A program made the translations under genes and the position numbers. The notes beneath the pieces were generated by a model. That model was not told the origin of the DNA and searched no databases. It was given only the letters and a program-made list of their open reading frames with translations. Shown piece by piece: positions 45,304-56,554 of a stretch of 64,000 bases of DNA (positions are counted from its first letter, which is position 1; each line of letters begins with the position of its first letter). Source of the stretch: Pseudomonadota bacterium (GTDB lineage Bacteria; Pseudomonadota; Gammaproteobacteria; Xanthomonadales; Rhodanobacteraceae); the NCBI GenBank assembly GCA_021794575.1, contig JAJYQO010000093.1:1-64000 (forward strand), written 5' to 3'.

Positions 45304-47613
45304 TCAGAACGCGGTTCCGAAGGTGAACTGCAGATGCGAGATGTACTGCGCATCCGCGGCGCTGTAGCGGATCGGGAAGGCATAGCTGATGTTGATCGGG
45401 CCGATCGGCGCGCGCCACTGCAGGCCGATGCCCGCGGAGGTCGCCAGTCTGCCCCAGTTGAATTGGTGGTAGGTGGCGAACACGTTGCCCATGTCGTAGA
45501 ACAGCGCCACGCGCGCGGTGTTGCTGTCCTTGAGGAAGGGCAACGGCAGGAACAGGTTGGCGCTGCCCAGCACCTTGAAGGCGCCGCCGATGGGCTGCGC
45601 GTTGTAGTAGCCGGGCACGATCTCCTTGGGACCGAGTGTGTTGTATTGGAAACCGCGCACGTCGGTCACGCCGCCGGCGTAGTAGTTCTGCCAGAACGGA
45701 AACGCGAGGTTGGAACTCTTGCCGTAGGTGTTGCCGTAACCCAGGCTGCCGCTCAAACCCAGTACGAAACCCTTGGGCAACGGAAAGTAGTTGCTGCTTT
45801 GCGCCGAGAGCTTGTAGTAGTCGACGGTGGAGCCGGGCATGGCGATTTCGGCGCCGATGTACTGCAGGCCGCCGCTGCTGGGCGTGAAGTACTCGTTGCG
45901 GGTGTCGTGCGCGTAGGAGATCGTGGCCGTCCAGGAGTGGATGGTTTTGTGGCCGACCTGGTTCTGGTAGTTGATCAGCGACTGCGGCGTGATGCTGGGA
46001 AAAACGTTGATGTAGTTGCTGCTCAGCCCCAGGCCGACGTTGATGGTGTCGGTTTCGCTGATCGGGATGCCGATGTAGGCGCTGAACGCCTTGGTGTTGT
46101 ACAGGTACGAGGCGAGGTTGGCCTGGCCCTGGTTGAGCAGGGTGTAGCTGAGGTTGTAACCCAGGCTGATGCCGTTCTCGGTGAAGTAAGGGTCGAGGTA
46201 GCTGAAGACGTAGGATTTCAGGTAGCTGCTCTGCTGGACCTGTGCCGAGATCTGCTTGCCGGTGCCCATGAAGTTGCGCTCGGACACCGAAACGCTGCCG
46301 ATCACGCCGGTGATCTGTGCGTAGCCCAGGCCGAACTGCAGCGCGCCGGAGGGTTCTTCCTTGACCTTGACCTTGAGGTCGACCTGGTCGTTGCTGCCTG
46401 GCACCCGCTCGCTCTTGATGTCGACCTTGGAGAAAAAGCCCAGGCGCTCCAGGCGGATCTTGGAGCGGTCGATGGCGGCCTGCGAGTACCAGCCGCCTTC
46501 GAACTGGCGCATCTCGCGGCGCAGCACCAGGTCCTCGGTGGTGGTGTTGCCCACGAACACGATGCGGCGCACGTACACGCGCTGGCCGGGCTCGATAAAG
46601 AAGGTCAGTGCGACGGTGTGGTTCTCCTTGTCCAGCTTGGGCACCGGCGTGACCTTGGCGAAGGCGTAGCCGACGTTGGCCAGCATCGCGGTGATCGCCT
46701 TGCTGGTGAACTCGGCGCTGGCGCGCGAGAAGGTGTCGCCGGGTTTCAGCAGCACCAGCCGCATCAGCGCGTCCTCGGGCAGCACCAGCTTGCCGAGCAG
46801 CTTGACCTTGGAAATCTTGTACAGGTGGCCCTCGGTCATGTTGGCCGTCAGGTACACGTTTTCCTTGTTGGGGCTGATGGTGACCTGCGCCGAGTTGATC
46901 TGGAAGTTGGCGTAGCCGCGATCCAGGTAGAAATTCTGCAGGCGGTCGAGATCGCCGGAGAGTTTTTCGCGCGAGTACTGGTCGTCGTTGGAATACCACG
47001 AGGTCCAGTTGGGCGTGTTGAGCTCCCAGTTCGAGCGGATCTGCTTGTCGGTATAGGCGCGGTCGCCGACCAGATTGATCTGCTGGATGCGCGCGGCCTT
47101 GCCTTCGCGGATGGCGATATCGATGGCGACGCGGTTGCGGTCGAGCCGGGTGACGTGCGGCTCGATGCTGACGTTGTACTTGCCGCGGTTGTAGTACTGG
47201 TGGGTCAGTTCCTGCTGCACGCGCTCCAGCGCCAGGCGGTCGAAGGTATCGCCCTGGGCGAGGCCGATCTGCTTGAGGCCCCTCAGCAGATCTTCGGTCT
47301 TGATGTCCTTGTTGCCGCGGATATCCAGCTTGGCGATGGTCGGGCGCTCGATCACCTGCACCACCAGCACGTTGCCTTGGCGGTCCAGCGCGACGTCGCT
47401 GAAAAAGCCGGTGGCGAACAGCGCCTTGATGGTTTCCTTGGCGCGCGCCGGCGTGAGCGTCTCGCCCTTCTCGACGGGCAGGTAACTGAACACCGTGCCG
47501 GGCGCGATGCGCTGCAGTCCGTCGACGCGGATGCCCGAGACCACGAAGGGCTCGAAGGCGCGGGCCTTGGCCGCGAAGCAGGCAAGCAGGATCAGGGCGG
47601 CGATACGCTTCAT
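45304..47613 (-). CDS. bamA: outer-membrane protein assembly factor BamA
   Basis: BamA is the central Omp85 subunit inserting barrel proteins into the outer membrane. The 769-residue protein has a signal peptide (1-19), five POTRA domains (about 22-420, beginning FVVSGIRVDGLQRIA) and a 16-strand barrel with the conserved lid motif VRGFQ and a C-terminal signature FTFGTAF ending in Phe. The length is slightly below E. coli BamA (810). It lies between rseP and lpxD as in other gammaproteobacteria. Confidence 0.97.
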   Translation of the reverse strand: MKRIAALILLACFAAKARAFEPFVVSGIRVDGLQRIAPGTVFSYLPVEKGETLTPARAKETIKALFATGFFSDVALDRQGNVLVVQVIERPTIAKLDIRGNKDIKTEDLLRGLKQIGLAQGDTFDRLALERVQQELTHQYYNRGKYNVSIEPHVTRLDRNRVAIDIAIREGKAARIQQINLVGDRAYTDKQIRSNWELNTPNWTSWYSNDDQYSREKLSGDLDRLQNFYLDRGYANFQINSAQVTISPNKENVYLTANMTEGHLYKISKVKLLGKLVLPEDALMRLVLLKPGDTFSRASAEFTSKAITAMLANVGYAFAKVTPVPKLDKENHTVALTFFIEPGQRVYVRRIVFVGNTTTEDLVLRREMRQFEGGWYSQAAIDRSKIRLERLGFFSKVDIKSERVPGSNDQVDLKVKVKEEPSGALQFGLGYAQITGVIGSVSVSERNFMGTGKQISAQVQQSSYLKSYVFSYLDPYFTENGISLGYNLSYTLLNQGQANLASYLYNTKAFSAYIGIPISETDTINVGLGLSSNYINVFPSITPQSLINYQNQVGHKTIHSWTATISYAHDTRNEYFTPSSGGLQYIGAEIAMPGSTVDYYKLSAQSSNYFPLPKGFVLGLSGSLGYGNTYGKSSNLAFPFWQNYYAGGVTDVRGFQYNTLGPKEIVPGYYNAQPIGGAFKVLGSANLFLPLPFLKDSNTARVALFYDMGNVFATYHQFNWGRLATSAGIGLQWRAPIGPINISYAFPIRYSAADAQYISHLQFTFGTAF

Positions 47614-47683
47614 AGAGATTCCGGTGGTGGATCGTGCGCTGCGAGCAATCGCCGCACGGATGCGGGGCGGCTCAGCGGATGGT

Positions 47684-49039
47684 TCAGGAAAACAGGCGCA
47701 ACAGGTCGTTGTAGAAGGCCAATCCCATCAGTGCGACCAGCAGTGCCATGCCCAAGTACTGTCCCGCCGCCATGACCCGCGCGCTGACTGGGCTGCCCTT
47801 GATCAATTCGATAAGGTAATACACGAGGTGGCCGCCGTCCAAGATCGGAATCGGCAGCAGATTCATTACCGCCAGGCTCAGCGAGATGATGCCGAGGAAG
47901 TACAGGAACCAGGCCGGGCCCAGATCGGCCGAGGTGTTGGCGTACTGGGCGATCGAGATCGGGCCGGAAATGTTCTTCAGCGAGGACTGTCCGGTCAGCA
48001 TGCGGCCCAACATGGACACCGTCTGCGCGGTCAGACGCCAGGTTTCGGCGAACGCCTCGGGAACCGCCCGCAGCGGATTGGCGCGTTGCACGGTGTCGTA
48101 ATGCACCTCGTAGGGCGCCGGGCTGACGCCCAGCATCCAGGCGGGCTTGCCGTCCGCGCCGGTTTCGAGGCGCGGTTGCGCGGCGAAGCTCAGGCGTTTG
48201 CCGTCGCGCAGCACCTGCACCGTCAACGTGCGGCCGGGACCGGCATCGGCATGCACCAGGGTAACGACGTCATTCCAGTCCGCAACCGGCTTGCCGTCGA
48301 GGGCGGTGATACGGTCGCCCGGACGCAGCCCGACCGCGGACGCGGCGCTGTCCGGCAGGATCGCGCCCAGCACCGGCGGCACCAGCATCTGCCGCGGCAC
48401 CAGGCCGATCCGTTGCACGGCCTGCTGTGCACCCATCGCGGCGGGTATGCGCTGCAGCGGCAGCGTCAGCGTGCGCCGTGCGCCGTCGGCGTCGCGCACC
48501 AGGATGCGCGTGGGCGCGCGCGCCGCCACCGCATCGGCCAGCGCCAGCGCGGCGCTGCTCCAGGACTGCACCGGCGTGCCGCCGACCTGCAGCAGGGTGT
48601 CGCCGGCGCGCAGTCCTGCCTGCGCGGCAAGTCCCTGGGCGGTGCCGACGATCGGCAGGTAGTCGGGCTTGCCGACCACCAGCATGGCCCAGAACGCGGC
48701 CACCGCGAAGATGAAGTTGAACACCGGTCCCGCGGCGACGATGGCCATGCGCGCCAGCACCGGTTTGCCGGTGAACTCGCGATCGCGATCGCCGGCCGGC
48801 ACATCGTCCTCGCGCGCGTCGAGCATCTTGACGTAGCCCCCCAGCGGGATGGCGGCGATGACGTACTCGGTGCCGTCGCGGCCGACCCGCTTCCACAGCG
48901 GCTTGCCGAAGCCGATCGAGAAGCGCAACACCTTGACGCCCATCCGCCGCGCCACCCAGTAGTGGCCGAACTCATGGAAGGTGATCAACAGACCGAGGGT
49001 GACGGCCAGCCACCAGATGGAGCCGAGGAGTTCGTTCAT
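47684..49039 (-). CDS. rseP: RIP metalloprotease RseP
   Basis: RseP is a site-2 zinc protease in the inner membrane that cleaves anti-sigma factors of the RpoE type. The 451-residue protein has HEFGHYWVARRMGV (HExxH) in the first membrane segment, two tandem PDZ domains (about 130-300), and the third-ligand motif NLLPIPILDGGHLVYY in the late transmembrane part. The family length is normal. It is spaced 70 bases from bamA and 10 bases from dxr. Confidence 0.96.
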   Translation of the reverse strand: MNELLGSIWWLAVTLGLLITFHEFGHYWVARRMGVKVLRFSIGFGKPLWKRVGRDGTEYVIAAIPLGGYVKMLDAREDDVPAGDRDREFTGKPVLARMAIVAAGPVFNFIFAVAAFWAMLVVGKPDYLPIVGTAQGLAAQAGLRAGDTLLQVGGTPVQSWSSAALALADAVAARAPTRILVRDADGARRTLTLPLQRIPAAMGAQQAVQRIGLVPRQMLVPPVLGAILPDSAASAVGLRPGDRITALDGKPVADWNDVVTLVHADAGPGRTLTVQVLRDGKRLSFAAQPRLETGADGKPAWMLGVSPAPYEVHYDTVQRANPLRAVPEAFAETWRLTAQTVSMLGRMLTGQSSLKNISGPISIAQYANTSADLGPAWFLYFLGIISLSLAVMNLLPIPILDGGHLVYYLIELIKGSPVSARVMAAGQYLGMALLVALMGLAFYNDLLRLFS

Positions 49040-49049
49040 GCGGGGCGGT

Positions 49050-50243
49050 TCAACAGCACATTCGTGCCAGCATAGCGCGCGCCTTGGCGCGGGCGGTTAA
49101 GTCGCGGTGAATCAAGGTCTCCACGTCGCACACCGGCTGCGGCGGCAGCGCGGCCAGCAGGGTCTCGATCAGGTCGGCGATGGCGAGGAACGGCAGGCTG
49201 CCGGCCAGGAACGCCTCCACCGCCACCTCGTTGGCCGCGTTCAGCAGCGCTGGCGCGTCGCCGCCGGCGCGCAGCGCCTGGTAGGCCAGATCCAGACAGC
49301 GGAAGGTGTGTCTGTCCGGCACCTCGAACTCCAGCCGGCCGCGCGCGGCCAGGTCCAGGAACGGCACCCCGGAGCCGGTGCGCTCGGGCCAGGCCAGCGC
49401 GTAGGCCAGCGCGGTGCGCATGTCCGGATGACCCAGTTCGGCCAATACCGCGCCGTCGACGTATTCGACCAGCGCATGCACCAGGCTCTGCGGATGCACC
49501 AGCACTTCAATCTGCGCGGGCGTGGCGCCGAACAGCACGCAGGCCTCGATCACCTCGAGACCTTTGTTCATCAGCGTGGCCGAGTCCACCGAGATCTTGC
49601 GGCCCATCACCCAGTTGGGATGTGCGCAGGCCTGCGCGGGCGTGACCGCAGCCAGATCGCGGCGGCTGCGGCCGCGGAACGGCCCACCGGACGCAGTCAG
49701 CAGCAGCCGCCGCACGCCGGCGGCGGCGAGGGCCGGCGGCCGGCCGCCGGGCAGGCACTGGAACAGCGCGTTGTGCTCGGAATCCACCGGCAGCAGGTCG
49801 CCGCCGCCCGCGTCCAGCGCGGCTTGCAGCAGCGGCCCGGCGCACACGGCGGATTCCTTGTTGGCCAGCAGCAGGCGCTTGCCGGCACGCGCCGCAGCCA
49901 GCGTGGAACGCAGCCCGGCGGCGCCGACCACGGCGGCCAGCACGGTGTCGCACAGCGTGCCGCCGGCGGCCTGTTCCAGCGCTTCGGGGCCGGCCGCGAT
50001 TTCGCAGCGCGCGCCCAGTTCGGCGAGCCGGCGCGCCAGCGCGGTTTGCAGTGCCGGGTCGGCGATGATGGCCAGATCCGGGCGGAAGCGCGCACACAGC
50101 CCGGCCAGCGCATCCGCATTGCGGTGCGCGGCCAGCACACTGGCGCGGTAGCGGTCGGGGTGACGCGCGATCACGTCCAGCGCGCTGCCGCCGATCGAGC
50201 CGGTGGCGCCGAGCACGGCGATGCGCTGTGGCGCCACGCTCAC
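49050..50243 (-). CDS. dxr: 1-deoxy-D-xylulose 5-phosphate reductoisomerase
   Basis: Dxr (IspC) makes 2-C-methyl-D-erythritol 4-phosphate, the committed step of the non-mevalonate isoprenoid pathway. The 397-residue protein has the NADPH loop [35 protein letters not shown] (metal Asp/Glu), [10 protein letters not shown] and [27 protein letters not shown] at 50243 overlapping the cdsA stop (GTGA) fits; the much longer ORF in the track is a read-through shadow over cdsA. The next gene upstream, uppS, uses the product of the same pathway. Confidence 0.96.
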   Translation of the reverse strand: MSVAPQRIAVLGATGSIGGSALDVIARHPDRYRASVLAAHRNADALAGLCARFRPDLAIIADPALQTALARRLAELGARCEIAAGPEALEQAAGGTLCDTVLAAVVGAAGLRSTLAAARAGKRLLLANKESAVCAGPLLQAALDAGGGDLLPVDSEHNALFQCLPGGRPPALAAAGVRRLLLTASGGPFRGRSRRDLAAVTPAQACAHPNWVMGRKISVDSATLMNKGLEVIEACVLFGATPAQIEVLVHPQSLVHALVEYVDGAVLAELGHPDMRTALAYALAWPERTGSGVPFLDLAARGRLEFEVPDRHTFRCLDLAYQALRAGGDAPALLNAANEVAVEAFLAGSLPFLAIADLIETLLAALPPQPVCDVETLIHRDLTARAKARAMLARMCC

Positions 50244-51073
50244 AGGCCCAGGAGCACTTTGAGCAGCACGAACACGGGCGCGGCGGCCAGCACGCTGTCG
50301 ATGCGGTCGAGCAGACCGCCGTGTCCGGGGAACATGCGCCCGGAATCTTTCACCGCGGCCTGGCGCTTGAGCAGGCTCTCGATCAGATCGCCGATGATCG
50401 AGAACGCCACCACCAGCACCGCCACGCCCAACAGCAGCAGCAACTGCGCGCCGCGCAATCGCAGCCCCCATCCGAACGCGGCGGCCAGCAGCGCGGCCAG
50501 GATCGTGCCGCCGGCGACCCCCTCCCAGGTCTTGCCCGGGCTGATCAGCGGCGCCAGCTTGTTGCGTCCGAAACGCGTGCCGGCGAAGTAGGCACCGGTG
50601 TCTGCGGACCACACCAGCATCAGCGCCAGCAGCGTCCACACGTGCGCGCGCATGCCGCCGGCGTGCAGCGTCGTCAGCGCCAGCCAGGCCGGCAGCAGAG
50701 CGGGCAGCGCGAGGCCAAGCTTGATCCAGGCATGCGCACGCGTAGGCGAGGCCCATCGCGTGGGCCGGCGCAGCCACAGCACGGCCAGCAGCCAGCCCAG
50801 TACGCCGAGGGCGATCACCGCCATGCCCGCCGGCGTGCCGCGCCAGAACCACAGCGCCAGGCAGGCCCCGGCCATCGCGGCCAGCAGCAGGCCGCGCAGC
50901 GGGCGCAGACGCCAGCCCGCCAATCGCGACCATTCCCACAGCGCGGCCAGCACCAGCACGCCAATGGCCAGTGCGAACAGCCAGGTCGGCGCCAGCAGGA
51001 TCAGCAGGATCGCCGCGGGCGCCAGCAGCACTGCGGTCAGCGTACGCTGGCCCAGCAGTTCAGGCGCGCGCAC
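50240..51073 (-). CDS. cdsA: phosphatidate cytidylyltransferase
   Basis: CdsA makes CDP-diacylglycerol from phosphatidic acid and CTP in the inner membrane, the precursor used by pssA. About 277 residues with seven or eight transmembrane segments. Signature segments are [31 protein letters not shown] and [21 protein letters not shown]...[11 protein letters not shown], the CDS family motif. The start is uncertain: GTG at 51073 ([12 protein letters not shown]) overlaps uppS by 14 bases and fits family N-termini; ATGs at 51118 and 51136 lie deeper inside uppS. Confidence 0.93.
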   Translation of the reverse strand: MRAPELLGQRTLTAVLLAPAAILLILLAPTWLFALAIGVLVLAALWEWSRLAGWRLRPLRGLLLAAMAGACLALWFWRGTPAGMAVIALGVLGWLLAVLWLRRPTRWASPTRAHAWIKLGLALPALLPAWLALTTLHAGGMRAHVWTLLALMLVWSADTGAYFAGTRFGRNKLAPLISPGKTWEGVAGGTILAALLAAAFGWGLRLRGAQLLLLLGVAVLVVAFSIIGDLIESLLKRQAAVKDSGRMFPGHGGLLDRIDSVLAAAPVFVLLKVLLGL

Positions 51074-51794
51074 GCGACTGCGCCCCGGTGAGTCCGTAGC
51101 GGCGCTCACGGCCCGCATAGGCGGCCAGCGCGTCATCCAGCGCGGCCGTGTCGAAATCCGGCCACAGCGTGTCGGTGAAATACAGCTCGGCGTAGGCCAA
51201 CTGCCAGAGCAGGAAGTTGCTGATGCGGTGCTCGCCGCCGGTGCGGATCAGCAGGTCCGGTGGCGGCAGGTCGGCCAGGCATAGTTGTCCGGCGACCATC
51301 TGCTCGTCGATGGCGGCTGCGTCCAGGGCGCCGCGTGCTGCCCGTTCGGCCAGCGCGCGCACGGCCTGAACGATGTCCCAGCGGCCGCCGTAGTTGACCG
51401 CCACGTTGAGCAGCAGCGCATCGTTGCCGGCAGTGCGTTCCATCGCGGCGCGCATGCGCTCACGCAACGCCGGCGCGAATGCCTCGAGCGCGCCGATGAA
51501 ACGCAGCCGCACGCCGTTGTCGTGCAATTCGTCCACTTCGCTGTCCAGCGCGCGCAGGAACAGCTCCATCAGCGCGCCCACTTCGTCTTGCGGCCGCCGC
51601 CAATTCTCGCTGGAGAATGCGAATAGCGTGAGCACGACGATGCCGCGCTCGCGGCAGGCGCGCACCGTGGCGCGCACGGCTTTCTGGCCGGCGCGGTGGC
51701 CCATGGCGCGCGGGCGGTGTCGGTGTTCGGCCCAGCGGCCGTTGCCATCCATGATGATGGCCACGTGGCGCGGCAGCATAGCGGGGGCGGTCAT
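51060..51794 (-). CDS. uppS: (2E,6E)-farnesyl-diphosphate-specific undecaprenyl-diphosphate synthase
   Basis: UppS makes the C55 lipid carrier for peptidoglycan and O-antigen synthesis. The 244-residue cis-prenyltransferase has HVAIIMDGNGRWA with the catalytic Asp, FAFSSENWRRP, NVAVNYGGRWDIV and PDLLIRTGGEHRISNFLLWQLAYAE, all diagnostic. It is preceded by frr with a 10-base gap and overlaps cdsA. Confidence 0.96.
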   Translation of the reverse strand: MTAPAMLPRHVAIIMDGNGRWAEHRHRPRAMGHRAGQKAVRATVRACRERGIVVLTLFAFSSENWRRPQDEVGALMELFLRALDSEVDELHDNGVRLRFIGALEAFAPALRERMRAAMERTAGNDALLLNVAVNYGGRWDIVQAVRALAERAARGALDAAAIDEQMVAGQLCLADLPPPDLLIRTGGEHRISNFLLWQLAYAELYFTDTLWPDFDTAALDDALAAYAGRERRYGLTGAQSRARA

Positions 51795-51804
51795 CGCCTG
51801 CGCC

Positions 51805-52368
51805 TCACAGCGCCATCAGCTCGTCTTCCTTGGTCTTGACCACGGTGTCGATGTCCTTGACGAAACGGTCGGTGAGCTTCTGCACATCATCCTCGCTGCG
51901 CCGCTCCTCGTCCTCGGTGATCTTCTTGGACTTCAGAAGATCCTTGACGTGCTGCATGGCGTCACGGCGCACGTTGCGCACCGCCACCTTGGCGCTTTCG
52001 CCCTCGTGTGCGACGTGTTTGGCCAGTTCCTTGCGGCGCTCCTCGGTCAGCGGCGGAAGATTGATACGGATCACCGTGCCTGCGGTGGTCGGAGTAATCC
52101 CCAATTCGGAAGCCAGGATGGCCTTTTCGATGGGACCGACCATGCTCTTCTCCCAGGGCGTAATGGTCAGTGAGCGCGCATCGGCCACGGCCACGGTAGC
52201 CACTTGCGACAGCGGCGTGTCGTTGCCGTAGTAGTTGACCCGCACCGACTCGACCAGCGCCGTGCTGGCGCGGCCGGTACGCAGGCGCTGCAACTCGTGG
52301 CGCAGCGATTCGACGCACTTGGTCATACGCGCTTGCGCCTCGTTCTTGATGCCGTTCAAGTCGCTCAT
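51805..52368 (-). CDS. frr: ribosome recycling factor
   Basis: Frr splits post-termination ribosomes with EF-G. The 187-residue protein has the two-domain RRF pattern: LRTGRASTALVESVRVNYYG, TPLSQVATVAVAD, ITPWEKSMVGPIEKAIL and LPPLTEERRKELAKHV. The family length is normal. It lies 39 bases downstream of pyrH in the usual order. Confidence 0.97.
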   Translation of the reverse strand: MSDLNGIKNEAQARMTKCVESLRHELQRLRTGRASTALVESVRVNYYGNDTPLSQVATVAVADARSLTITPWEKSMVGPIEKAILASELGITPTTAGTVIRINLPPLTEERRKELAKHVAHEGESAKVAVRNVRRDAMQHVKDLLKSKKITEDEERRSEDDVQKLTDRFVKDIDTVVKTKEDELMAL

Positions 52369-52407
52369 GGGTGATCTCGCCGGAGGGTCGGAAAGTATAG
52401 TTGTCGC

Positions 52408-53133
52408 TCAGCCGGCGGCCCGCACCAACGTGCCCACCGGCTCGCCGCGCACGATGCGCATCAGGTTGCCCGGCCGGCCCATGTCGTAGATGCGGATCGG
52501 CAGGTCGTGGTCGCGGCACAGGGCGAAAGCGGCGGTATCCATCACTGCCAGTTTGCGCTCGATCACCTCGTCGTAGCTGAGCGTCTCGAAGCGTTGTGCG
52601 TCGACGTGGCGCGCCGGATCGGCGCTGTAGATGCCGTCGACCTTGGTGGCCTTGAGCAGCAACTGCGCGCCGATCTCCACCGCGCGCAGCGCGGCGGCCG
52701 AATCGGTGGTGAAGAACGGATTGCCGAGGCCGGCGGCGAAGATCGCGATGCGGCCTTTCTCGATGTGGCGAATGGCACGGCGGCGGATGTAGTCCTCGCA
52801 CACGTCGTTGATGCGGATGGCGCTCATCACGCGCACCCGGGCGCCGAGTTTTTCCAGCGCATCCTGCAGCGCCAGCGCGTTCATCACCGTGGCCAGCATG
52901 CCCATGTGGTCGCCGGTGACGCGATCCATGCCGGCCGCGGCCAGCCCGGCGCCGCGAAAGATGTTGCCGCCGCCGATCACCACGCCGATCTGCACGCCGG
53001 CGGCATGCGCCTCGGCGATCTCGCCGGCGATGCGGCGCAGCACCTCGGGATCGATGCCGTAGTCGGCCTTGCCCAGCAGCGCCTCGCCGGAGAGCTTGAG
53101 CAGGATGCGTTGGTATTTGAGCGCGTCGGGCAT
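52408..53133 (-). CDS. pyrH: uridylate kinase
   Basis: PyrH phosphorylates UMP to UDP in the cytoplasm. The 241-residue amino-acid-kinase-fold protein has [75 protein letters not shown] and a DMGRPGNL tail. The ATG at 53133 gives the normal start; the upstream part of the track ORF is not supported. In most proteobacteria tsf precedes pyrH; here cbbR does, so the gene may depend on a promoter in the 68-base gap or on read-through from cbbR. Confidence 0.97.
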   Translation of the reverse strand: MPDALKYQRILLKLSGEALLGKADYGIDPEVLRRIAGEIAEAHAAGVQIGVVIGGGNIFRGAGLAAAGMDRVTGDHMGMLATVMNALALQDALEKLGARVRVMSAIRINDVCEDYIRRRAIRHIEKGRIAIFAAGLGNPFFTTDSAAALRAVEIGAQLLLKATKVDGIYSADPARHVDAQRFETLSYDEVIERKLAVMDTAAFALCRDHDLPIRIYDMGRPGNLMRIVRGEPVGTLVRAAG

Positions 53134-53201
53134 GCGGTTCTCGCGGCGGCGGGCAAACTGATGCATTGTAGACGAGCCGCCGAGGCGGCGGCCGCGACCG
53201 G

Positions 53202-54144
53202 CTATGCCTGCGCGGACCCGGGATGCTGCAGCAGGGCTGCATCGTGCGCCGCCAGCCAGACCTCGCCGTGTTCGAGGACGAAATAACGGAACGCCTCGGC
53301 TGCCGGGGCCAGTTGCCGTGCTGAAAGCTGCGCAACGAACCAACTACGCATCAGCGGTGTGCCGGCGATGTCCAGCACGTGTAGCAGGCCGCCGCGCAGT
53401 TCCAGGCCGATGGTGTGCAGCGACAACAGGCCGAGGCCCATGCCGGCGATCACCGCCTGCTTCAGTGTTTCGTTGCTGGCGATTTCCATGGCCGGGCGCG
53501 GCACCACGTGTTGTGCGGCCAGGAAATCCTCCAGCGCCGCGCGTGTGCCGGAGCCGGATTCGCGTACCAGTAGCGGATAGCCCAGCAGCGCGGTGGCCGG
53601 CAGGTGCGGCTGATGCGTCAGCGGGTGTCCGGCCGGCGCCACGAACACCAGCGGATGCGCGGCGAAGGCCTCGGCGCGGGTGTCGATCTCGCGCGGCGGC
53701 CGGCCCATCACCGCGAGGTCGATCTCGCCGCCATGCAACAGGCTGACCAGATGCTCGCGGTTGTGCGCCACGCGCAGGCGCAGTTCGATGCCCGGGTGCT
53801 CGTCGTGGAAGCGCGCCAGCAATCGCAGCAGGAAGTATTGGGCAGTGCTGACGAAACCCAGCGTCAGTAGGCCGCGGTCCAGGCGCTGAAAACGCGCCAT
53901 GCCGTCCTCGGCGGCTTTGTGCGCGGCCAGCAACTGGCGCGCGTGCACCAGAAAGTATTCGCCGGCAGTGGACAGGCTCAGCCGCCGTTTCTCGCGATCG
54001 AACAGGCGCAGGCCGACCTGAGATTCCAACTCCTTGATCTGCATCGACACCGCCGGCGAGGTGATATGCAGTGCTTCGGCCGCGCGCAGCACGCTGCCAT
54101 GCCGGGCGACCTCGGTGAATACACGCAATTGCCGGAAGCTCAAA

Positions 54145-54149
<5 letters not shown>
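53202..54149 (-). CDS. cbbR: LysR-type regulator CbbR
   Basis: A 315-residue LysR-family regulator. The N-terminal winged helix-turn-helix (about 1-60) reads [38 protein letters not shown], closely like CbbR proteins. A co-inducer domain follows ([29 protein letters not shown]). It is divergent from cbbL with a 103-base AT-rich gap, the classic CbbR arrangement, so it should activate the cbb operon in response to Calvin-cycle metabolites. A GTG start codon is used and an inverted repeat overlaps it, which suggests autoregulation. It is followed by pyrH on the same strand. Confidence 0.92.
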
Positions 54150-55731
<1,582 letters not shown>

Positions 55732-55745
55732 GAGGAGCGCCCGCC

Positions 55746-56180
55746 ATGATGACCAATCCCACCGGCCGCCTGACGCAAGGCCAGTTCAGCTTCCTGCCCG
55801 ACCTGACCGATGCCGAGATCAATCTGCAGATCGAGTACGGCCTGCGCCGCGGCTATGCCTGGAGCGTCGAGTACACCGACGATCCGCATCCGCGCAACAC
55901 GTTCTGGGAGATGTTCGGTATGCCCATGTTCGATCTGCGCGATGCCGCCGGCGTGATGCTGGAACTGCGCAACTGCCGCCAGACGTTTCCGCATCACTAC
56001 ATCCGCCTGGTGGCTTTCGATTCCACGCGTGGCATCGAGTCGATCACCATGAGCTTCATCGTCAACCGTCCGCCCAGCGAGCCGGGCTTCGGCCTGCAGC
56101 GCCAGGAAGGTCCGGGGCGCACGCTGCGCTACACGTTGACGCCTTACGCCACCGCCAGGCCCGAGGGCGAGCGCTACTAG
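55746..56180 (+). CDS. cbbS: RuBisCO small subunit, red-type
   Basis: The 144-residue small subunit of the L8S8 holoenzyme. QFSFLPDLTDAEINLQIEYGLRRGYAWSVEYTDDPHPRNTFWEMFG is characteristic. The C-terminal extension after FIVNRP is the hairpin that fills the central channel in red-type enzymes and replaces the green-type beta-A/B loop. It starts 14 bases after the cbbL stop behind GAGGAG. Two adjacent ATGs are possible starts. Confidence 0.97.
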   Translation: MMTNPTGRLTQGQFSFLPDLTDAEINLQIEYGLRRGYAWSVEYTDDPHPRNTFWEMFGMPMFDLRDAAGVMLELRNCRQTFPHHYIRLVAFDSTRGIESITMSFIVNRPPSEPGFGLQRQEGPGRTLRYTLTPYATARPEGERY

Positions 56181-56271
56181 TCCACTCGGCCCTTGTCATC
56201 GCATCACGCGCACGCCGGCCGCGCGGGCCGGCGTGGGAAACCGCACGCCGCGCTTGCTGGAGGTACGCATC

Positions 56272-56553
56272 GTGGAGCAGTCCAACGTGATCACGCCATC
56301 GATTCTTTCCGCCGACTTCGCGCGGCTGGGCGATGCGATGCGCAGCGTGCCGGCTGCAGGCGCCGACCGGGTGCGTTTCGATGTCATGGGCGAGGCGGAG
56401 GAGGCTGTTGCGGGATGTGTTGGGACCGACAACATCCGCCGCGCCACGGAGGCGGGTGTCGATACGTTCGCGGCTGACGGCACAATCTTCGGCCGCCGCG
56501 ACTACGCACAGGTCGGCACCGCGCTGCACGCTGATCTCATCGGAGACGCCTGA
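56272..56553 (+). pseudogene. cbbE: internally deleted ribulose-phosphate 3-epimerase (rpe/cbbE remnant)
   Basis: A 93-codon ORF. The first part, [18 protein letters not shown]...[12 protein letters not shown], is the N-terminus of Rpe. It then jumps at once to the Rpe C-terminus: [29 protein letters not shown]. Normal Rpe has about 225 residues, so roughly 130 from the barrel middle are missing, still in frame. Of the metal ligands, the IHxD His is replaced (VRFD), and the second His and the VDGG Asp are lost, so it cannot be an ordinary epimerase. A good GGAGG site precedes the GTG, and the stop lies one base before the cbbX ATG, so it may still be translated and couple to cbbX. Confidence 0.85.
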
Positions 56554-56554
56554 G

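Noticed and set aside
44311-47775. 1154-codon plus-strand ORF opposite lpxD and bamA
   Set aside because: Antisense shadow of two certain genes; Val/Asp/Gly/His-biased and without domains.
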